64,000 nucleotides of DNA from NCBI GenBank assembly GCA_024123955.1, contig CP099652.1:4464001-4528000 (forward strand), read 5' to 3'. The stretch comes from Oxalobacteraceae bacterium OTU3CINTB1. GTDB lineage: Bacteria; Pseudomonadota; Gammaproteobacteria; Burkholderiales; Burkholderiaceae_D. A model generated the notes under the pieces. That model made no database searches. It saw only the letters and a list, made by a program, of their open reading frames with translations, and was not told the DNA's origin. Of the stretch, positions 35,785-49,038 are shown in pieces; the stretch's first letter is position 1; each line of letters begins with the position of its first letter. Made by a program: the position numbers and the translations under genes.

Positions 35785-36339
35785 TTACACTGACGCCGCC
35801 AGCATCACGCCGGCGGCGGCGATCGCCGCGCCGCTGACCTTCACCGCCAGCGCGGGGCTGATGCGGCCCAGCGTCCGCCCGCCATAAACCAATATCGTGG
35901 TCGCCACCAACATGCCAAAGGCGCTGGTTGCGGCGGGCAGCTCGTGGCCGTGCGCGTTGCCATGCAAGACCGCGAACACGCCCACCATCGTGACGCCAAC
36001 CGCCGACGGCAGGCGCGCCGCCACCGCGATCAACACACCCATCGTCGCCACCGTCAACGCGATGCCGGTTTCCAGGCCGGGTATCGTGACGCCGGCCACG
36101 CCGGTCAGCACGCCCGCCAGCACCATGCCGATGAAGGTCGCCGGCAGCCATTTGGCGTTGGACTGGCGCGCGCTCCAGATGCCGACGGCAAGCATCGCCA
36201 GCAAGTGATCGATCCCGGTGAAGGGGTGGGCGAAGCCTTCGAAGAAACCGTGGATATGCGCGCCGCCAGCTTGAGGGTGGGCGGCGGCGGCGGTGCTGGC
36301 CAGCGCCAGCGCAATGGCGAGTACTGATTTATTAGACAT
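35785..36339 (-). CDS. ureJ: HupE/UreJ family nickel transporter
   Basis: 184 residues with a signal-like first helix, His-rich AHPQAGGAHIHGFFEGFAHPFTGIDHLLAMLAVGIWS and six membrane helices, the layout of HupE/UreJ nickel permeases. Position just after ureG on the same strand makes urease nickel supply the likely job. A 100-base palindromic repeat element lies between it and ureG, so it may have its own promoter. Confidence 0.93.
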   Translation of the reverse strand: MSNKSVLAIALALASTAAAAHPQAGGAHIHGFFEGFAHPFTGIDHLLAMLAVGIWSARQSNAKWLPATFIGMVLAGVLTGVAGVTIPGLETGIALTVATMGVLIAVAARLPSAVGVTMVGVFAVLHGNAHGHELPAATSAFGMLVATTILVYGGRTLGRISPALAVKVSGAAIAAAGVMLAASV

Positions 36340-36372
36340 GCGATCTCCTGTTTAAGTATGCGTTTCGAAGAT

Positions 36373-36473
36373 ACACGTAGGGCGGATTAGCGCAGCGTAA
36401 TCCGCCAATGCATGCGCCGTCGGCGGCTCAAAGATGGCGGATTACGGCGTTCCGCCTAATCCGCCCTACGTGT
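36373..36473. repeat. Two-hairpin palindromic repeat element
   Basis: 100-base unit with outer inverted arms ACACGTAGGGCGGATTA and TAATCCGCCCTACGTGT. It contains two hairpins (GGCGGATTAGCGC.. and GGCGGATTACGGCG..) joined by AATGCATGCGCC. The unit at 55551-55650 has the same layout in inverted orientation. It lies between ureG and ureJ. Confidence 0.88.
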
Positions 36474-36505
36474 CCTTGTGGTTATGCTGTTTTCACGTTG
36501 CCTGG

Positions 36506-37135
36506 TTACGCGGCGTGTGGGGTCTGTCCCAACAATCCCTGTTCGCGGATGAAATCGATGACGGCTGTTACGCCGTCGCCGCTGCGCAGATTGGTGAAAA
36601 TGAACGGACGCGCGCCGCGCTGCTGCTTGGCGTCCCGCGCCATCACATCCAGGTCCGCGCCCACGTGCGGCGCCAGATCGGTCTTGTTGATGATCAGCAG
36701 ATCGGAGCGGGTGATGCCGGGACCACCCTTGCGTGGAATCTTCTCGCCGCCGGCAACGTCGATCACGTAAATCGTCAAATCCGACAGCTCCGGGCTGAAG
36801 GTGGCGGCCAGGTTGTCGCCGCCCGATTCGACCAGTATCAGGTCCAGGTTCGGAAAATCCGCCTGCATGCGGGCGATCGCCTCCAGATTGATCGAGGCAT
36901 CCTCTCGGATGGCCGTGTGCGGACAGCCGCCGGTCTCCACGCCCATCAGCCGCTCGGCCGGCAGCGCGTCCGCACGCAGCAGGATCTCCATGTCCTCCTT
37001 GGTATAGATGTCGTTGGTGATGACGGCCATGTCGAACTGGTCGCGCATGCCTTTGCAAAGCATTTCGCACAAGGCGGTTTTGCCCGAGCCGACAGGGCCA
37101 CCGATGCCCACGCGTAAAGGATTGGAAGTATTCAT
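36506..37135 (-). CDS. ureG: Urease accessory GTPase UreG
   Basis: 209 residues. P-loop [10 protein letters not shown] (about 12-21), the nickel-binding metal CPH-type site ([19 protein letters not shown]) and [16 protein letters not shown]. It uses GTP to drive nickel insertion into urease together with UreE, UreF and UreD. Last core gene of the ureDABCEFG operon. Confidence 0.97.
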   Translation of the reverse strand: MNTSNPLRVGIGGPVGSGKTALCEMLCKGMRDQFDMAVITNDIYTKEDMEILLRADALPAERLMGVETGGCPHTAIREDASINLEAIARMQADFPNLDLILVESGGDNLAATFSPELSDLTIYVIDVAGGEKIPRKGGPGITRSDLLIINKTDLAPHVGADLDVMARDAKQQRGARPFIFTNLRSGDGVTAVIDFIREQGLLGQTPHAA

Positions 37136-37157
37136 ATGTTTTATATTGTTTATCTGG

Positions 37158-37838
37158 TTATGATCTATAAAGACGGCTGTACTGCACCTCGTGCCGCATC
37201 GACAGCAGCGACAATCCCGGCGCCCAATTGCACATATCGTCGTCGGAAACGGTTTGCGCGTAACGCGCCGCCGCCTCGATATCGTCTCGCAGCGAGAGCA
37301 ACATGCGCTGGCCGGCCACCTGCCCCAGCGGCACGGATTTGACGCACACCAACACCTGGTTCTCGGCCCACGCGAACAGCATCGCCAGCAGCGCGGCGTC
37401 GTGGGGGATCTCCAGCGCCGCCACGGCGCAGGCGAAGGCGGTCGGCAACGCCACTTCCGGCTCGCCTTGCAGGTGCGCCAGCATCTCGGCGTCGACGATA
37501 CCCAGTTCGGCGACCAGCTTGGTCAGCGAATACCCCATCTGGATGGTCTCGGCGCGGAATTCGGCGCTGTCGCGCGAAGCGATAAAACGCTCGCTCCACT
37601 CGGCGACCGCCGCCCAGTCGCGGCGCGACCAGGCTTGCATCAGCCGCCAGCCGACCGGCGCTTCCCACTGCGCCACCACCTCGTGCAGGTGACGCAGTAT
37701 CCAGGCGCGCGCCTGCTCGGCGTTGGTGACCATGCCGTTTTCAAGCGCCGCCTCCAGCCCTTGCGAATAGCTGTACGCGCCGATCGGTAGGGCCGGACTG
37801 GCGAATTGCAGCAGATTCAATAATGCGGATGCCTGCAT
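37158..37838 (-). CDS. ureF: Urease accessory protein UreF
   Basis: 226 residues, all-helical, with the [30 protein letters not shown]-terminus typical of UreF. UreF acts as the GTPase-interacting scaffold in the UreDFG activation complex. 22 bases separate it from ureG. Confidence 0.96.
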   Translation of the reverse strand: MQASALLNLLQFASPALPIGAYSYSQGLEAALENGMVTNAEQARAWILRHLHEVVAQWEAPVGWRLMQAWSRRDWAAVAEWSERFIASRDSAEFRAETIQMGYSLTKLVAELGIVDAEMLAHLQGEPEVALPTAFACAVAALEIPHDAALLAMLFAWAENQVLVCVKSVPLGQVAGQRMLLSLRDDIEAAARYAQTVSDDDMCNWAPGLSLLSMRHEVQYSRLYRS

Positions 37839-37871
37839 CAGAATGGACTCACCGTTGGTTCACCGTTGGAC

Positions 37872-38393
37872 TCACTTCGGATCGCTGGGACGGTGGATCT
37901 TCTGGCGCAGCGGGATCGGCGCCAGCGGATGATGGCCGCCGTCGTCGTGATGCGCGTGACCGCCGCCGTAGGCGCCCGATTCCGGCTCGAAGGCGGCCTG
38001 CTCCTCCTCCACCTTGGCGCCCAGGCCGGCCAGCATCTCCTTCAACACCGCGTCGGCGCGAATACGCAGGAAACCATCGCCAACCTGCGCCTGCGTGTGG
38101 CGGTTACCGAGATGGAAGGCGCAGCGCAGCAAGGTGTGGGCGTCGGCGCAGGTGACCTTGTAGGTCGGCTCCGGCGCGGCCACCACCTTGACGACGCGCT
38201 TGTCCTCGCCGGTCAGCAGGTCGCCGTCGCGCAGCACCGTGCCGCGCACGGTGAAGACGGCGACATCCTCGCCGGTGTCCAGCGTGGCGCGCAGGCGGCA
38301 TTTCTCGCGCAATTCGTAGGGCAGCACCAGCTGCGCGGCGATGTTGGCGGCCGCGTGGTCGGCCGCTGAAAGTTTGGTATGGAGGGTCAGCAT
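37872..38393 (-). CDS. ureE: Urease accessory nickel chaperone UreE
   Basis: 173 residues. Two-domain UreE with a C-terminal His tail GGGHAHHDDGGHHP that supplies extra nickel sites. It hands nickel to UreG. Six bases lie between its start and the ureC stop, in operon order C-E-F-G. Confidence 0.96.
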   Translation of the reverse strand: MLTLHTKLSAADHAAANIAAQLVLPYELREKCRLRATLDTGEDVAVFTVRGTVLRDGDLLTGEDKRVVKVVAAPEPTYKVTCADAHTLLRCAFHLGNRHTQAQVGDGFLRIRADAVLKEMLAGLGAKVEEEQAAFEPESGAYGGGHAHHDDGGHHPLAPIPLRQKIHRPSDPK

Positions 38394-38399
38394 AAGTGT

Positions 38400-40106
<1,707 letters not shown>

Positions 40107-40121
40107 GTTAGCCTTTTATTA

Positions 40122-40448
40122 TTAGCTTTTCGGTGGATTGGTATCCAGCTTGCCCATCACTTTTCCATTGAAGCCGTAGACCTTCTGGTCCCCGCCCAGC
40201 TTCACCAGTTCGACGGTGCGCTGTTGTCCCGGCTCGAAGCGCACGGCGGTGCCGGCGGCGATGTTCAGGCGCCGTCCGTAAGCCTTCCAGCGCTCAAACT
40301 TGAGCTCCGTGTTCACCTCGAAGAAGTGGAAGTGCGAGCCGACCTGCACCGGACGGTCGCCCTGGTTGGTCACCACCACGCTCTCGGTTTCGCGGCCCTC
40401 ATTGAGGCCGATCTCGCCCTCCGTGAGCAGATATTCACCGGGTATCAT
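40122..40448 (-). CDS. ureB: Urease beta subunit UreB
   Basis: 108 residues: [31 protein letters not shown] and [19 protein letters not shown] are family hallmarks. Separate alpha, beta and gamma genes are the bacterial arrangement. Confidence 0.98.
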   Translation of the reverse strand: MIPGEYLLTEGEIGLNEGRETESVVVTNQGDRPVQVGSHFHFFEVNTELKFERWKAYGRRLNIAAGTAVRFEPGQQRTVELVKLGGDQKVYGFNGKVMGKLDTNPPKS

Positions 40449-40518
40449 AGTGATCTCCTTGAAAAAGGTGTCGTGGGGTGGCTCGGGGTGGAACGTAAAT
40501 GGGTATTCATGATGCGGT

Positions 40519-40821
40519 TCAGGGTATCGGGTTGTGCACGGTAACCAGCTTGCTGCCGTCGGGGAAAGTGGCTTCCACCTGGATGTCCGGGATCATCTCC
40601 GGTATCCCTTCCATGACCTGGTCGCGCGTCAGTATCCGGGTGCCGTCGGCCATCAGCTGGGCCACCGACTTGCCGTCGCGCGCGCCCTCCATGATGGCGC
40701 AGGTGATCAACGCGATCGCCTCCGGATAATTCAGTTTCAGGCCGCGCGCGAGACGGCGCTCGGCCACGATGCCGGCGGTGAAAATCAGCAGCTTGTCTTT
40801 TTCTCTTGGTGTCAGATCCAT
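40519..40821 (-). CDS. ureA: Urease gamma subunit UreA
   Basis: 100 residues: [39 protein letters not shown] and [24 protein letters not shown] end (here [10 protein letters not shown]). The 70-base gap to ureB is unusually long but has no feature of its own. Confidence 0.98.
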   Translation of the reverse strand: MDLTPREKDKLLIFTAGIVAERRLARGLKLNYPEAIALITCAIMEGARDGKSVAQLMADGTRILTRDQVMEGIPEMIPDIQVEATFPDGSKLVTVHNPIP

Positions 40822-40837
40822 GTTCGGGGTTCCAGTA

Positions 40838-41713
40838 TCAGGTTTGCCAGATGCGCGGCGTGACGGCCTCGCGTTCCAGCAGATGCGGGCGCACCCGGCG
40901 CCACGCGGTGAGCATGAGGCGGCGCGCGGTTTCGCTGTCGTCGCCCAGATGGCGCGCCACCAGCACGCCCTTGGTATGGGTGATGCCGAAGGCGTGGTCG
41001 CCGTCGGCGGCGATGTCGGCGCGGATGTTGGACAACAGCTCGGCCAGCACGGCGGCCGGCAGCGGTTTTCCGGCGGCGATCAAGGTCGCGCAGACGGTGT
41101 GACCATTCAGCGCCAGCGGACTGCCGAGACGACCGCCGACCATCGCGCCCTGCTCCCACCAGATCAATTTCCCGTCACGGCGGATGCTGCTGCGCTGCGT
41201 GACGGTACCGGTGTTGAATACCTCGCCGGAACCGCGACGGCCCATGCACAGGATTTCGCAGCCGATGAAGGTGGCGCCGGCGGCCAACTCCACGTGCTGT
41301 TCCAGCACCACGTTAGCGGTATCAAAAAAGATGGTTTCCTGTGGCAGCCATTCGAGCGCGGCGCCCTCGTTCAGGTGCAGGTGGACGGTCTGGCGGGAGA
41401 CCTTGCCATTGGCCTTGTACCACTTGGCGGCGCCAGGCGTGGTGATGAAGGCGTGGGCGCGGTCGCCGACGCCGATATCGATCGCGAGCTGGTCGCCGCC
41501 AACCACGCCGCCCGGCGGGTGGACCACGATGGCGTGGCAGACCTTGGCGTCTTCGGGGTACAGCGCCTTCTGCACGCGCAGAGGCCCATAGTGGATGTTG
41601 TTGAATAGCCGGGTGGTACCGCCGTCGTCCGCGAATCCGAGCGTGAGGTTTGCCTGCCAGGCGGCGTGCGCGGCGCTGGCGGCAAGGTCGGAAGGTGCGG
41701 TGCAATCAGGCAT
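40838..41713 (-). CDS. ureD: Urease accessory protein UreD
   Basis: 291 residues, first gene of the operon. [34 protein letters not shown] and [39 protein letters not shown] match UreD/UreH. It forms the tunnel for nickel delivery to apo-urease. Its start is only about 20 bases from the predicted start of a sigma-54 transcript. Confidence 0.97.
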   Translation of the reverse strand: MPDCTAPSDLAASAAHAAWQANLTLGFADDGGTTRLFNNIHYGPLRVQKALYPEDAKVCHAIVVHPPGGVVGGDQLAIDIGVGDRAHAFITTPGAAKWYKANGKVSRQTVHLHLNEGAALEWLPQETIFFDTANVVLEQHVELAAGATFIGCEILCMGRRGSGEVFNTGTVTQRSSIRRDGKLIWWEQGAMVGGRLGSPLALNGHTVCATLIAAGKPLPAAVLAELLSNIRADIAADGDHAFGITHTKGVLVARHLGDDSETARRLMLTAWRRVRPHLLEREAVTPRIWQT

Positions 41714-41746
41714 GACTTAGAGGTTTTCTAAATAATGTCTGTCGTA

Positions 41747-41762
41747 TGCAAGGTATGTGCCA
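41747..41762 (-). promoter_or_regulatory. Sigma-54 promoter of the urease operon
   Basis: Minus strand: TGGCACATACCTTGCA, matching the RpoN consensus TGGCACG-N4-TTGCA with only one difference in the -24 box. GG and GC lie the required distance apart; a start near 41735 is expected, about 22 bases before ureD. Confidence 0.88.
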
Positions 41763-41801
41763 GCAGAACACAACTAGCACGCCGTGGCAGGTGGACTTAA
41801 C

Positions 41802-41835
41802 GCACCAACTTGGTTCAACCGCACCGAATTGGTGC
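41802..41835. promoter_or_regulatory. Two NtrC-type activator sites
   Basis: GCACCAACTTGGTTC (41802-41816) and GCACCGAATTGGTGC (41821-41835), both of the NtrC form GCACC-N5-GGTGC; the second is perfect. Centres are 19 bases apart and about 70 and 90 bases upstream of the sigma-54 start, standard enhancer distance. Suggests nitrogen-limitation control of urease. Confidence 0.82.
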
Positions 41836-41937
41836 ACTTGTAAGCGGTAGAATAATCGCTTGGTATCGACGTTCCAACACCGGTGGGAATTTTTTGCGAT
41901 GAGATGGATCTAACACTCATCTAGCCGAGGCGAGAAA

Positions 41938-42447
41938 ATGAACAGCCAGCCCCTACCCGACAAACGTAGAAATGAACCGAAAGCCAGCGAAGTTGCGGGC
42001 GGTGGCGAGCCGCCCTATGATGGGGATATGGAAAAGCGCGTCGAAAATATCGAAGCAGACCTCACTACCATCAAACTTGATGTCGCGGTAATTGTAGCCA
42101 ACGGCGCAACCAAAGCGGACTTGGCAGAGTTGAGGCACGTCACCAAGGCCGATATTGCAGAGTTGAGGCACGCCACCAAAGCCGATTTTGCAGAGTTAAG
42201 GAGCGCGACCAAGGCTGGTATTGCAGAGTTAGGCTACGCCACCAAGGCTGATATCGCAGAGTTAGGCTACGCCACCAAAGCTGATATCGCAGAGTTAAGG
42301 AGTGCGAGCAAAGCCGATATTGCAGAATTGCGCGCCGCCACCAAGGCTGATATTGCTGAAGCGAAGACTTCGATTATCCAGTGGGTGGTCAGCGCGATCT
42401 TCATCGCGCAGTTGCTGCCCTCCCTACTCAAGCTGTTCACCAACTAG
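41938..42447 (+). CDS. Coiled-coil membrane protein with 11-residue repeats
   Basis: 169 residues. Hydrophilic N-terminus, then eight tandem 11-residue repeats (about 57-144) of the form ATKADIAELRH, and a C-terminal membrane helix (VVSAIFIAQLLPSLLKLF). Eleven-residue (hendecad) repeats fit a right-handed coiled coil. The final section resembles the CCDC90/DUF1640-like protein at 8984-9256. The N-terminal family domain is missing or diverged. Function unknown. Confidence 0.75.
   Translation: MNSQPLPDKRRNEPKASEVAGGGEPPYDGDMEKRVENIEADLTTIKLDVAVIVANGATKADLAELRHVTKADIAELRHATKADFAELRSATKAGIAELGYATKADIAELGYATKADIAELRSASKADIAELRAATKADIAEAKTSIIQWVVSAIFIAQLLPSLLKLFTN
42106..42369. repeat. Eight 33-bp tandem repeats within a coiled-coil gene
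   Basis: Each 33-base unit encodes one 11-residue helix repeat; units differ by a few bases, so copy number could change by recombination. Confidence 0.85.
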
Positions 42448-42460
42448 CCAAAATCTAAAT

Positions 42461-42493
42461 CACGTAGGGCGGATTAGCGCAGCGTAATCCGCC
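42461..42493. repeat. Palindromic GGCGGATTA repeat (half unit)
   Basis: CACGTAGGGCGGATTAGCGC followed by the AGCGTAATCCGCC arm; identical half unit to that at 36373. Lies between convergent genes. Confidence 0.85.
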
Positions 42494-42514
42494 ATCTACG
42501 AGCCGCCGACAACC

Positions 42515-44296
42515 CTAATCCAGACTCGGATAAGGGCTCTTGCCACCTTCCTTGATGAACAAATCGATACGCGCTTCCAGCACCGGCAGCGGCACCGAAC
42601 CCAGTTGCAGCACCGTATCGTGGAAAGCGCGGATATCGAACTTCGATCCCAGCGCCGCCTCGGCCTTCTTGCGCGCATTGATGATGCTCATCTCACCCAG
42701 ATAATAAGACAGCGCCTGGCCCGGCCACGAAATATACCGGTCCACCTCCGTCTCGATCTCGTGCTCCGACAGCGCCGTATTGGCCTTCAAATAATCTTGC
42801 GCCTGTTTGCGTGTCCAGCCCTTGCTATGGATGCCGGTATCGACCACCAGGCGCGAAGCCCTCCAAGCCTGGTAACTGAGCATGCCGAATACCTCATAAG
42901 GCGTTTCGTACATCCCCATCTCAACGCCCAACCGCTCGCTATACAGCGCCCAGCCCTCGCCATACGCCGAAATGTAAGCGTTGCGGAACGCCGGACGGCC
43001 CTTCTGCTCCATCGCCACCGGCATCTGGAAGGCGTGGCCCGGCGCCGATTCGTGCAAGGTCAGCGCCGGCATGCTGTACAAGGCGCGCGACGGCAGGTTG
43101 TAAGTGTTAACCAGATAAACACCAGGACCACCGCGCCCCGACGTGTAGAACGGCGCCTGGTCGTCCGGCACCGGAATCACGGCGAAGCGGCGGCGCGGCA
43201 GGTAGCCGAAGTACTGGCCCACCTTGGCGTCGAACTTCTTCGCCACCCATGCGGAGCGCATCAGCAGCTCCTCCGGCGTCTTGGCGTAGAAGCGCGAATC
43301 GGTGCGCAGGAACTGCAGGAAGGCGGGCAGGTCGCCCTCGAAGCCGGTCTGCTTGATCACGTCGAGCATCTCGGCGCGGATCTTGGCCATTTCGCTCACG
43401 CCGATCTGGTGGATCTCGTCGGCGCTCATCGTGGTGGTGGTGAATTCGACGATCTTCGACTGGTAATAGGCTTTACCGTCCGGCAGATTCTCCGCCGCCA
43501 GATCCTCGCGCGACTTCGGCACATACTCGTCGCGCATAAATTTGAGCAGATTGCGGTACGACGGCAGCACGTAAGTTTCGATGGCCTTCACGCCCTCCGC
43601 CCGCAGTTCTTCCTGCCGCGCCGCCGGGATGGTCGCCGGCATGGCCTTGAACGGCAGGTAGAACACCGTGTCCTGCGGCGTCTTGGCTTCGGTCACCGAG
43701 GTGATGGAGCCGTCGCGGCCGATCAGCGTGACCTTCGGCGGCGTGAAGCCGCGCGCCATCCCGGCCCGCATGTTCACAATCTGGTCGTTGAAGTAGCGCG
43801 GCACGTCCGACAGCTGCTTGATGTAGTCCTGGTATTCCTTTTCCTTGGTCAGCGTGTTGCGCGCGGCACCCGCCATGTTGGACCAGAAGGCCGTATCGGC
43901 GTTGAGCGGCTTTTCATACTCACGGAATTTCTGGGCGTCGATCAGGGCCGCGATCTGCGCCTTGTAGACCTGGTAGTTGATCAATTCCTCGGCCGACAGC
44001 TTGTCCTGCTTGATGCCGTCGAGCTTTTTCATCACGTCCTGCCAGTAGGCCAGGCGCTTTTGCTGGGTGGCCGGATCGATGCGGGGCAGTGTCGTCGTGC
44101 CGCCCTTTTCGTCGTCTTCGCCCTCCTCCATCTTCTGACCCAGGCGCCAGGTCCACTCTTGCGTGTAGATGTTTTTGAACTGGGCGTCGGCGTGACCGGC
44201 TTTGGCGGCGGGCGCCTGGGCGGTGGTGGCTGCGGCCGCGTTGAGAGATAAGACCATGCATGCGCCAGCAATGACGGCGCCGAACTTCTTTTCCAT
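42515..44296 (-). CDS. Secreted DUF885 family protein
   Basis: 593 residues from the ATG at 44296, giving a signal peptide (MEKKFGAVIAGACMVLSLNAAAATTAQA). DUF885 proteins are M32/M3-like putative zinc metallopeptidases; an HESAPGH motif (LTLHESAPGHAFQ) is visible near residue 410, as is a later EGWALYSERLG. Probably a periplasmic carboxypeptidase-like enzyme. Confidence 0.92.
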   Translation of the reverse strand: MEKKFGAVIAGACMVLSLNAAAATTAQAPAAKAGHADAQFKNIYTQEWTWRLGQKMEEGEDDEKGGTTTLPRIDPATQQKRLAYWQDVMKKLDGIKQDKLSAEELINYQVYKAQIAALIDAQKFREYEKPLNADTAFWSNMAGAARNTLTKEKEYQDYIKQLSDVPRYFNDQIVNMRAGMARGFTPPKVTLIGRDGSITSVTEAKTPQDTVFYLPFKAMPATIPAARQEELRAEGVKAIETYVLPSYRNLLKFMRDEYVPKSREDLAAENLPDGKAYYQSKIVEFTTTTMSADEIHQIGVSEMAKIRAEMLDVIKQTGFEGDLPAFLQFLRTDSRFYAKTPEELLMRSAWVAKKFDAKVGQYFGYLPRRRFAVIPVPDDQAPFYTSGRGGPGVYLVNTYNLPSRALYSMPALTLHESAPGHAFQMPVAMEQKGRPAFRNAYISAYGEGWALYSERLGVEMGMYETPYEVFGMLSYQAWRASRLVVDTGIHSKGWTRKQAQDYLKANTALSEHEIETEVDRYISWPGQALSYYLGEMSIINARKKAEAALGSKFDIRAFHDTVLQLGSVPLPVLEARIDLFIKEGGKSPYPSLD

Positions 44297-44321
44297 AGAG
44301 CTCCAGTGGGGGAAGGGTTGA

Positions 44322-46505
44322 TTACATGTCCAGCAAATTACGTCGTTCGCGCAGCAGCGCGGTAAAAGCCTCGCCATTGAGCGGCGGACTGAAAAAATAT
44401 CCCTGCATCTCGTCGCATCCGCGCTCGGTCAGGAAACGCACCTGCTCGCGCGTCTCCACACCCTCGGCGATCACGCGCATGTTCAGGTTGTGCGCCAGCG
44501 AGATCACCGACAGCGCAATCGCCGCGTCGTTGGCGCTGGTGGTGACGTCGTCGACGAACGATTTGTCGATCTTGAGCACGTCGATCGGGAAGCGCTTGAG
44601 GTAACTGAGGCTGGAATAGCCGGTGCCGAAGTCGTCGAGCGAGATGCTCACGCCAATGTCCTTGAGCTTGCGCAGCGCCGCCACCGCCTTGTTCGGATCG
44701 CCCATCACCGTGCCTTCGGTGATCTCCAGGCCCAGGCAGGCCGGCGCGATGCCGTATTTGCGCAAGGTGCTTTCCACGTACGGCACGGTGGCATCGTTGG
44801 CGAACTGCCCGGCGGCCAGGTTGACCGCCACCTTGATGTCGCCCAGCCCCTGGTCCTGCCACACCTTGATTTGCGCGCACACGCTTTCGAGCACCCACTC
44901 GCCGATCGAATTGACCAGGCCATACTCCTCGGCCAGCGGGATGAAGCGGTTCGGCGGCACCCGGCCCAGCACCGCGTTGTTCCAGCGCAGCAGCGCCTCG
45001 GCGCCGGCCATCACGCCGCTTTTGAGGCACATTTGCGGCTGGTAGTGGACCTCGAACTCGTTGCGGGCGATGGCGCCGCGCAGCTGGCTCTGGATCGCCA
45101 GCTTGTCGCGGATCTCGGCGTCCATGCGCTCGGTGAAGAAGGCGTAGTTGTCGCGGCCGATCTCCTTGGCGCGGAACAGCGCCGTGTCGGCGTTGCGCAG
45201 CAATTCATCGAAGCTGTCGCCGTCGGTCAGGCTGACGGCGATGCCGATGCTGGAGGTGACGGTGATCTGCTGGCCGTCGATCACCAGCTCCTTGCGCAGG
45301 CCGGCCAGGATCTTTTGCGCCATCGGCATCGTCGCGCTCAACTGGGCGTCGTCGGCGACGATGATCTGGAACTCGTCGCCGCCCTGGCGGGTGACGGTGT
45401 CGCCATCGCGCACGCAATCGGTCAGGAAGCGCGAGATCACCTGCAGCGCCTTGTCGCCCACGTCGTGGCCGTAGGAGTCGTTAATGCTCTTGAAGCGGTC
45501 CATGTCCAGGCACATGACGGCCACGCAGCCGCCCTCGCGGCGCGCCGTGCCCAAAGTCTGCTCGAAGCGCTGGCGCGCCAGCAGGCGGTTGGGCAGGCCG
45601 GTGAGCGCGTCGTGGTTGGACAGGAAGTCGATCAGGTGCTGCTCGGCCTTGCGCTCGGTGATATCCATGAACACGGCCACGTGGTTGACCACCTGGCCGG
45701 CGTCGTCGCGCACCACGGAGGCGCTCAGCAAGCCCGGATACACGTCGCCGTTCTTGCGGCGCGCCATGATCTCGCCCGACCACAGGCCGGTGTTCATGAC
45801 CGACTGCAGCATCTGGTCGAAAGCGGCGGCGTCCTGCCCGCCGGCGTGCAGCATGACGACGTTCTTGCCGATCACCTCCTGCGCCTCGTAGCCGGAGATT
45901 TGCGTGAAGGCGGGATTGGTGGCGACGATGCGCGCCTCGCGGTCGGTGACGACGATGGCGTCCTGGGTGGCCTCGAACACCTGGCTCGCCAGCCGCAGGA
46001 ACTCCTCGTTGGCGCGGCGCTGCTCGACCTCCTTGGCCAGTTCCTCGGTGCGCTCGGCCACGCGCTGCTCGAGCAGCGAGCGTTCGACCGCCAGCGCGTG
46101 CTGCGCGCGGCTCAGGCGCACATGGGCGTCGGTGCGGGCCAGGATTTCCTCGGCCTGGAACGGCTTGGCGATGAAATCGACCGCGCCGAGCGCGAAGCCG
46201 CGCACCTTGTCGTCGGTGTCGTGCTGCGCCGACAGGAAGATCACCGGCACGTTGCACAGCTGGGGCGACTCCTTCAGGCGGCGGCACACCTCGAAACCGT
46301 CGATGCCGGGCATGCGGATGTCGAGCAGGATCAGCTCCGGAGGGCGCGACTGGGCGGTCCACAACGCCAGCTCGCCGTTGGGGGCCTGGCGCACGTAATA
46401 ACCGGCCTCCGTCAGCAGGTCGCTGAGCAGCTTGAGCGAGGCCGGCGTGTCCTCCACGATCAGCACTTCGCCCTTGGTGTGTTGTTCCGATAAATCCCGG
46501 TGCAT
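44322..46505 (-). CDS. Response regulator with PAS, GGDEF and EAL domains
   Basis: 727 residues. REC domain (residues 14-130) with phosphoacceptor Asp in LLDIRMPGIDG; coiled coil; PAS domain (about 170-290); GGDEF domain with intact GGDEF (RQGGDEFQII); EAL domain with EALLRW and DDFGTGYSSLSYLKRFPIDVLKIDKSFV. All catalytic motifs for c-di-GMP synthesis and breakdown are present. A sensor kinase gene lacking a receiver is upstream on the same strand. Confidence 0.95.
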   Translation of the reverse strand: MHRDLSEQHTKGEVLIVEDTPASLKLLSDLLTEAGYYVRQAPNGELALWTAQSRPPELILLDIRMPGIDGFEVCRRLKESPQLCNVPVIFLSAQHDTDDKVRGFALGAVDFIAKPFQAEEILARTDAHVRLSRAQHALAVERSLLEQRVAERTEELAKEVEQRRANEEFLRLASQVFEATQDAIVVTDREARIVATNPAFTQISGYEAQEVIGKNVVMLHAGGQDAAAFDQMLQSVMNTGLWSGEIMARRKNGDVYPGLLSASVVRDDAGQVVNHVAVFMDITERKAEQHLIDFLSNHDALTGLPNRLLARQRFEQTLGTARREGGCVAVMCLDMDRFKSINDSYGHDVGDKALQVISRFLTDCVRDGDTVTRQGGDEFQIIVADDAQLSATMPMAQKILAGLRKELVIDGQQITVTSSIGIAVSLTDGDSFDELLRNADTALFRAKEIGRDNYAFFTERMDAEIRDKLAIQSQLRGAIARNEFEVHYQPQMCLKSGVMAGAEALLRWNNAVLGRVPPNRFIPLAEEYGLVNSIGEWVLESVCAQIKVWQDQGLGDIKVAVNLAAGQFANDATVPYVESTLRKYGIAPACLGLEITEGTVMGDPNKAVAALRKLKDIGVSISLDDFGTGYSSLSYLKRFPIDVLKIDKSFVDDVTTSANDAAIALSVISLAHNLNMRVIAEGVETREQVRFLTERGCDEMQGYFFSPPLNGEAFTALLRERRNLLDM

Positions 46506-46671
46506 GTAAAACTCTCTCGCCTTGTTCCGCCGCCGCTGTCCGCCAAAAGGATACCGGCGATATCGTCATGTCACGACATCGCCCGAATACTTGCCTTAAT
46601 ACTCCCCACTAATACATGTACTATCAATATTACTAATATATACACTAACTACTATGATATACCTGTCCGGC

Positions 46672-48879
<2,208 letters not shown>

Positions 48880-49038
48880 CGGCAACCAGTCGATAGTTAG
48901 TCTGTGGGGCTCCGATGGCAAGGCCAAGAACCCAGGAGTTAAATCATAGTTTCAAAACGACCGGAAGTCCATGCGTATTATTACCCACAGGCATTAAATG
49001 TATAAATAATATTCATAATGGTTATTTGCATAACACTT

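Noticed and set aside
42106..42369. Regular 33-base repeats as a CRISPR array
   Set aside because: Repeats are contiguous without spacers and stay in frame in a coiled-coil gene.
44490..46493. 667-codon plus-strand frame
   Set aside because: Mirror of the REC-PAS-GGDEF-EAL gene.
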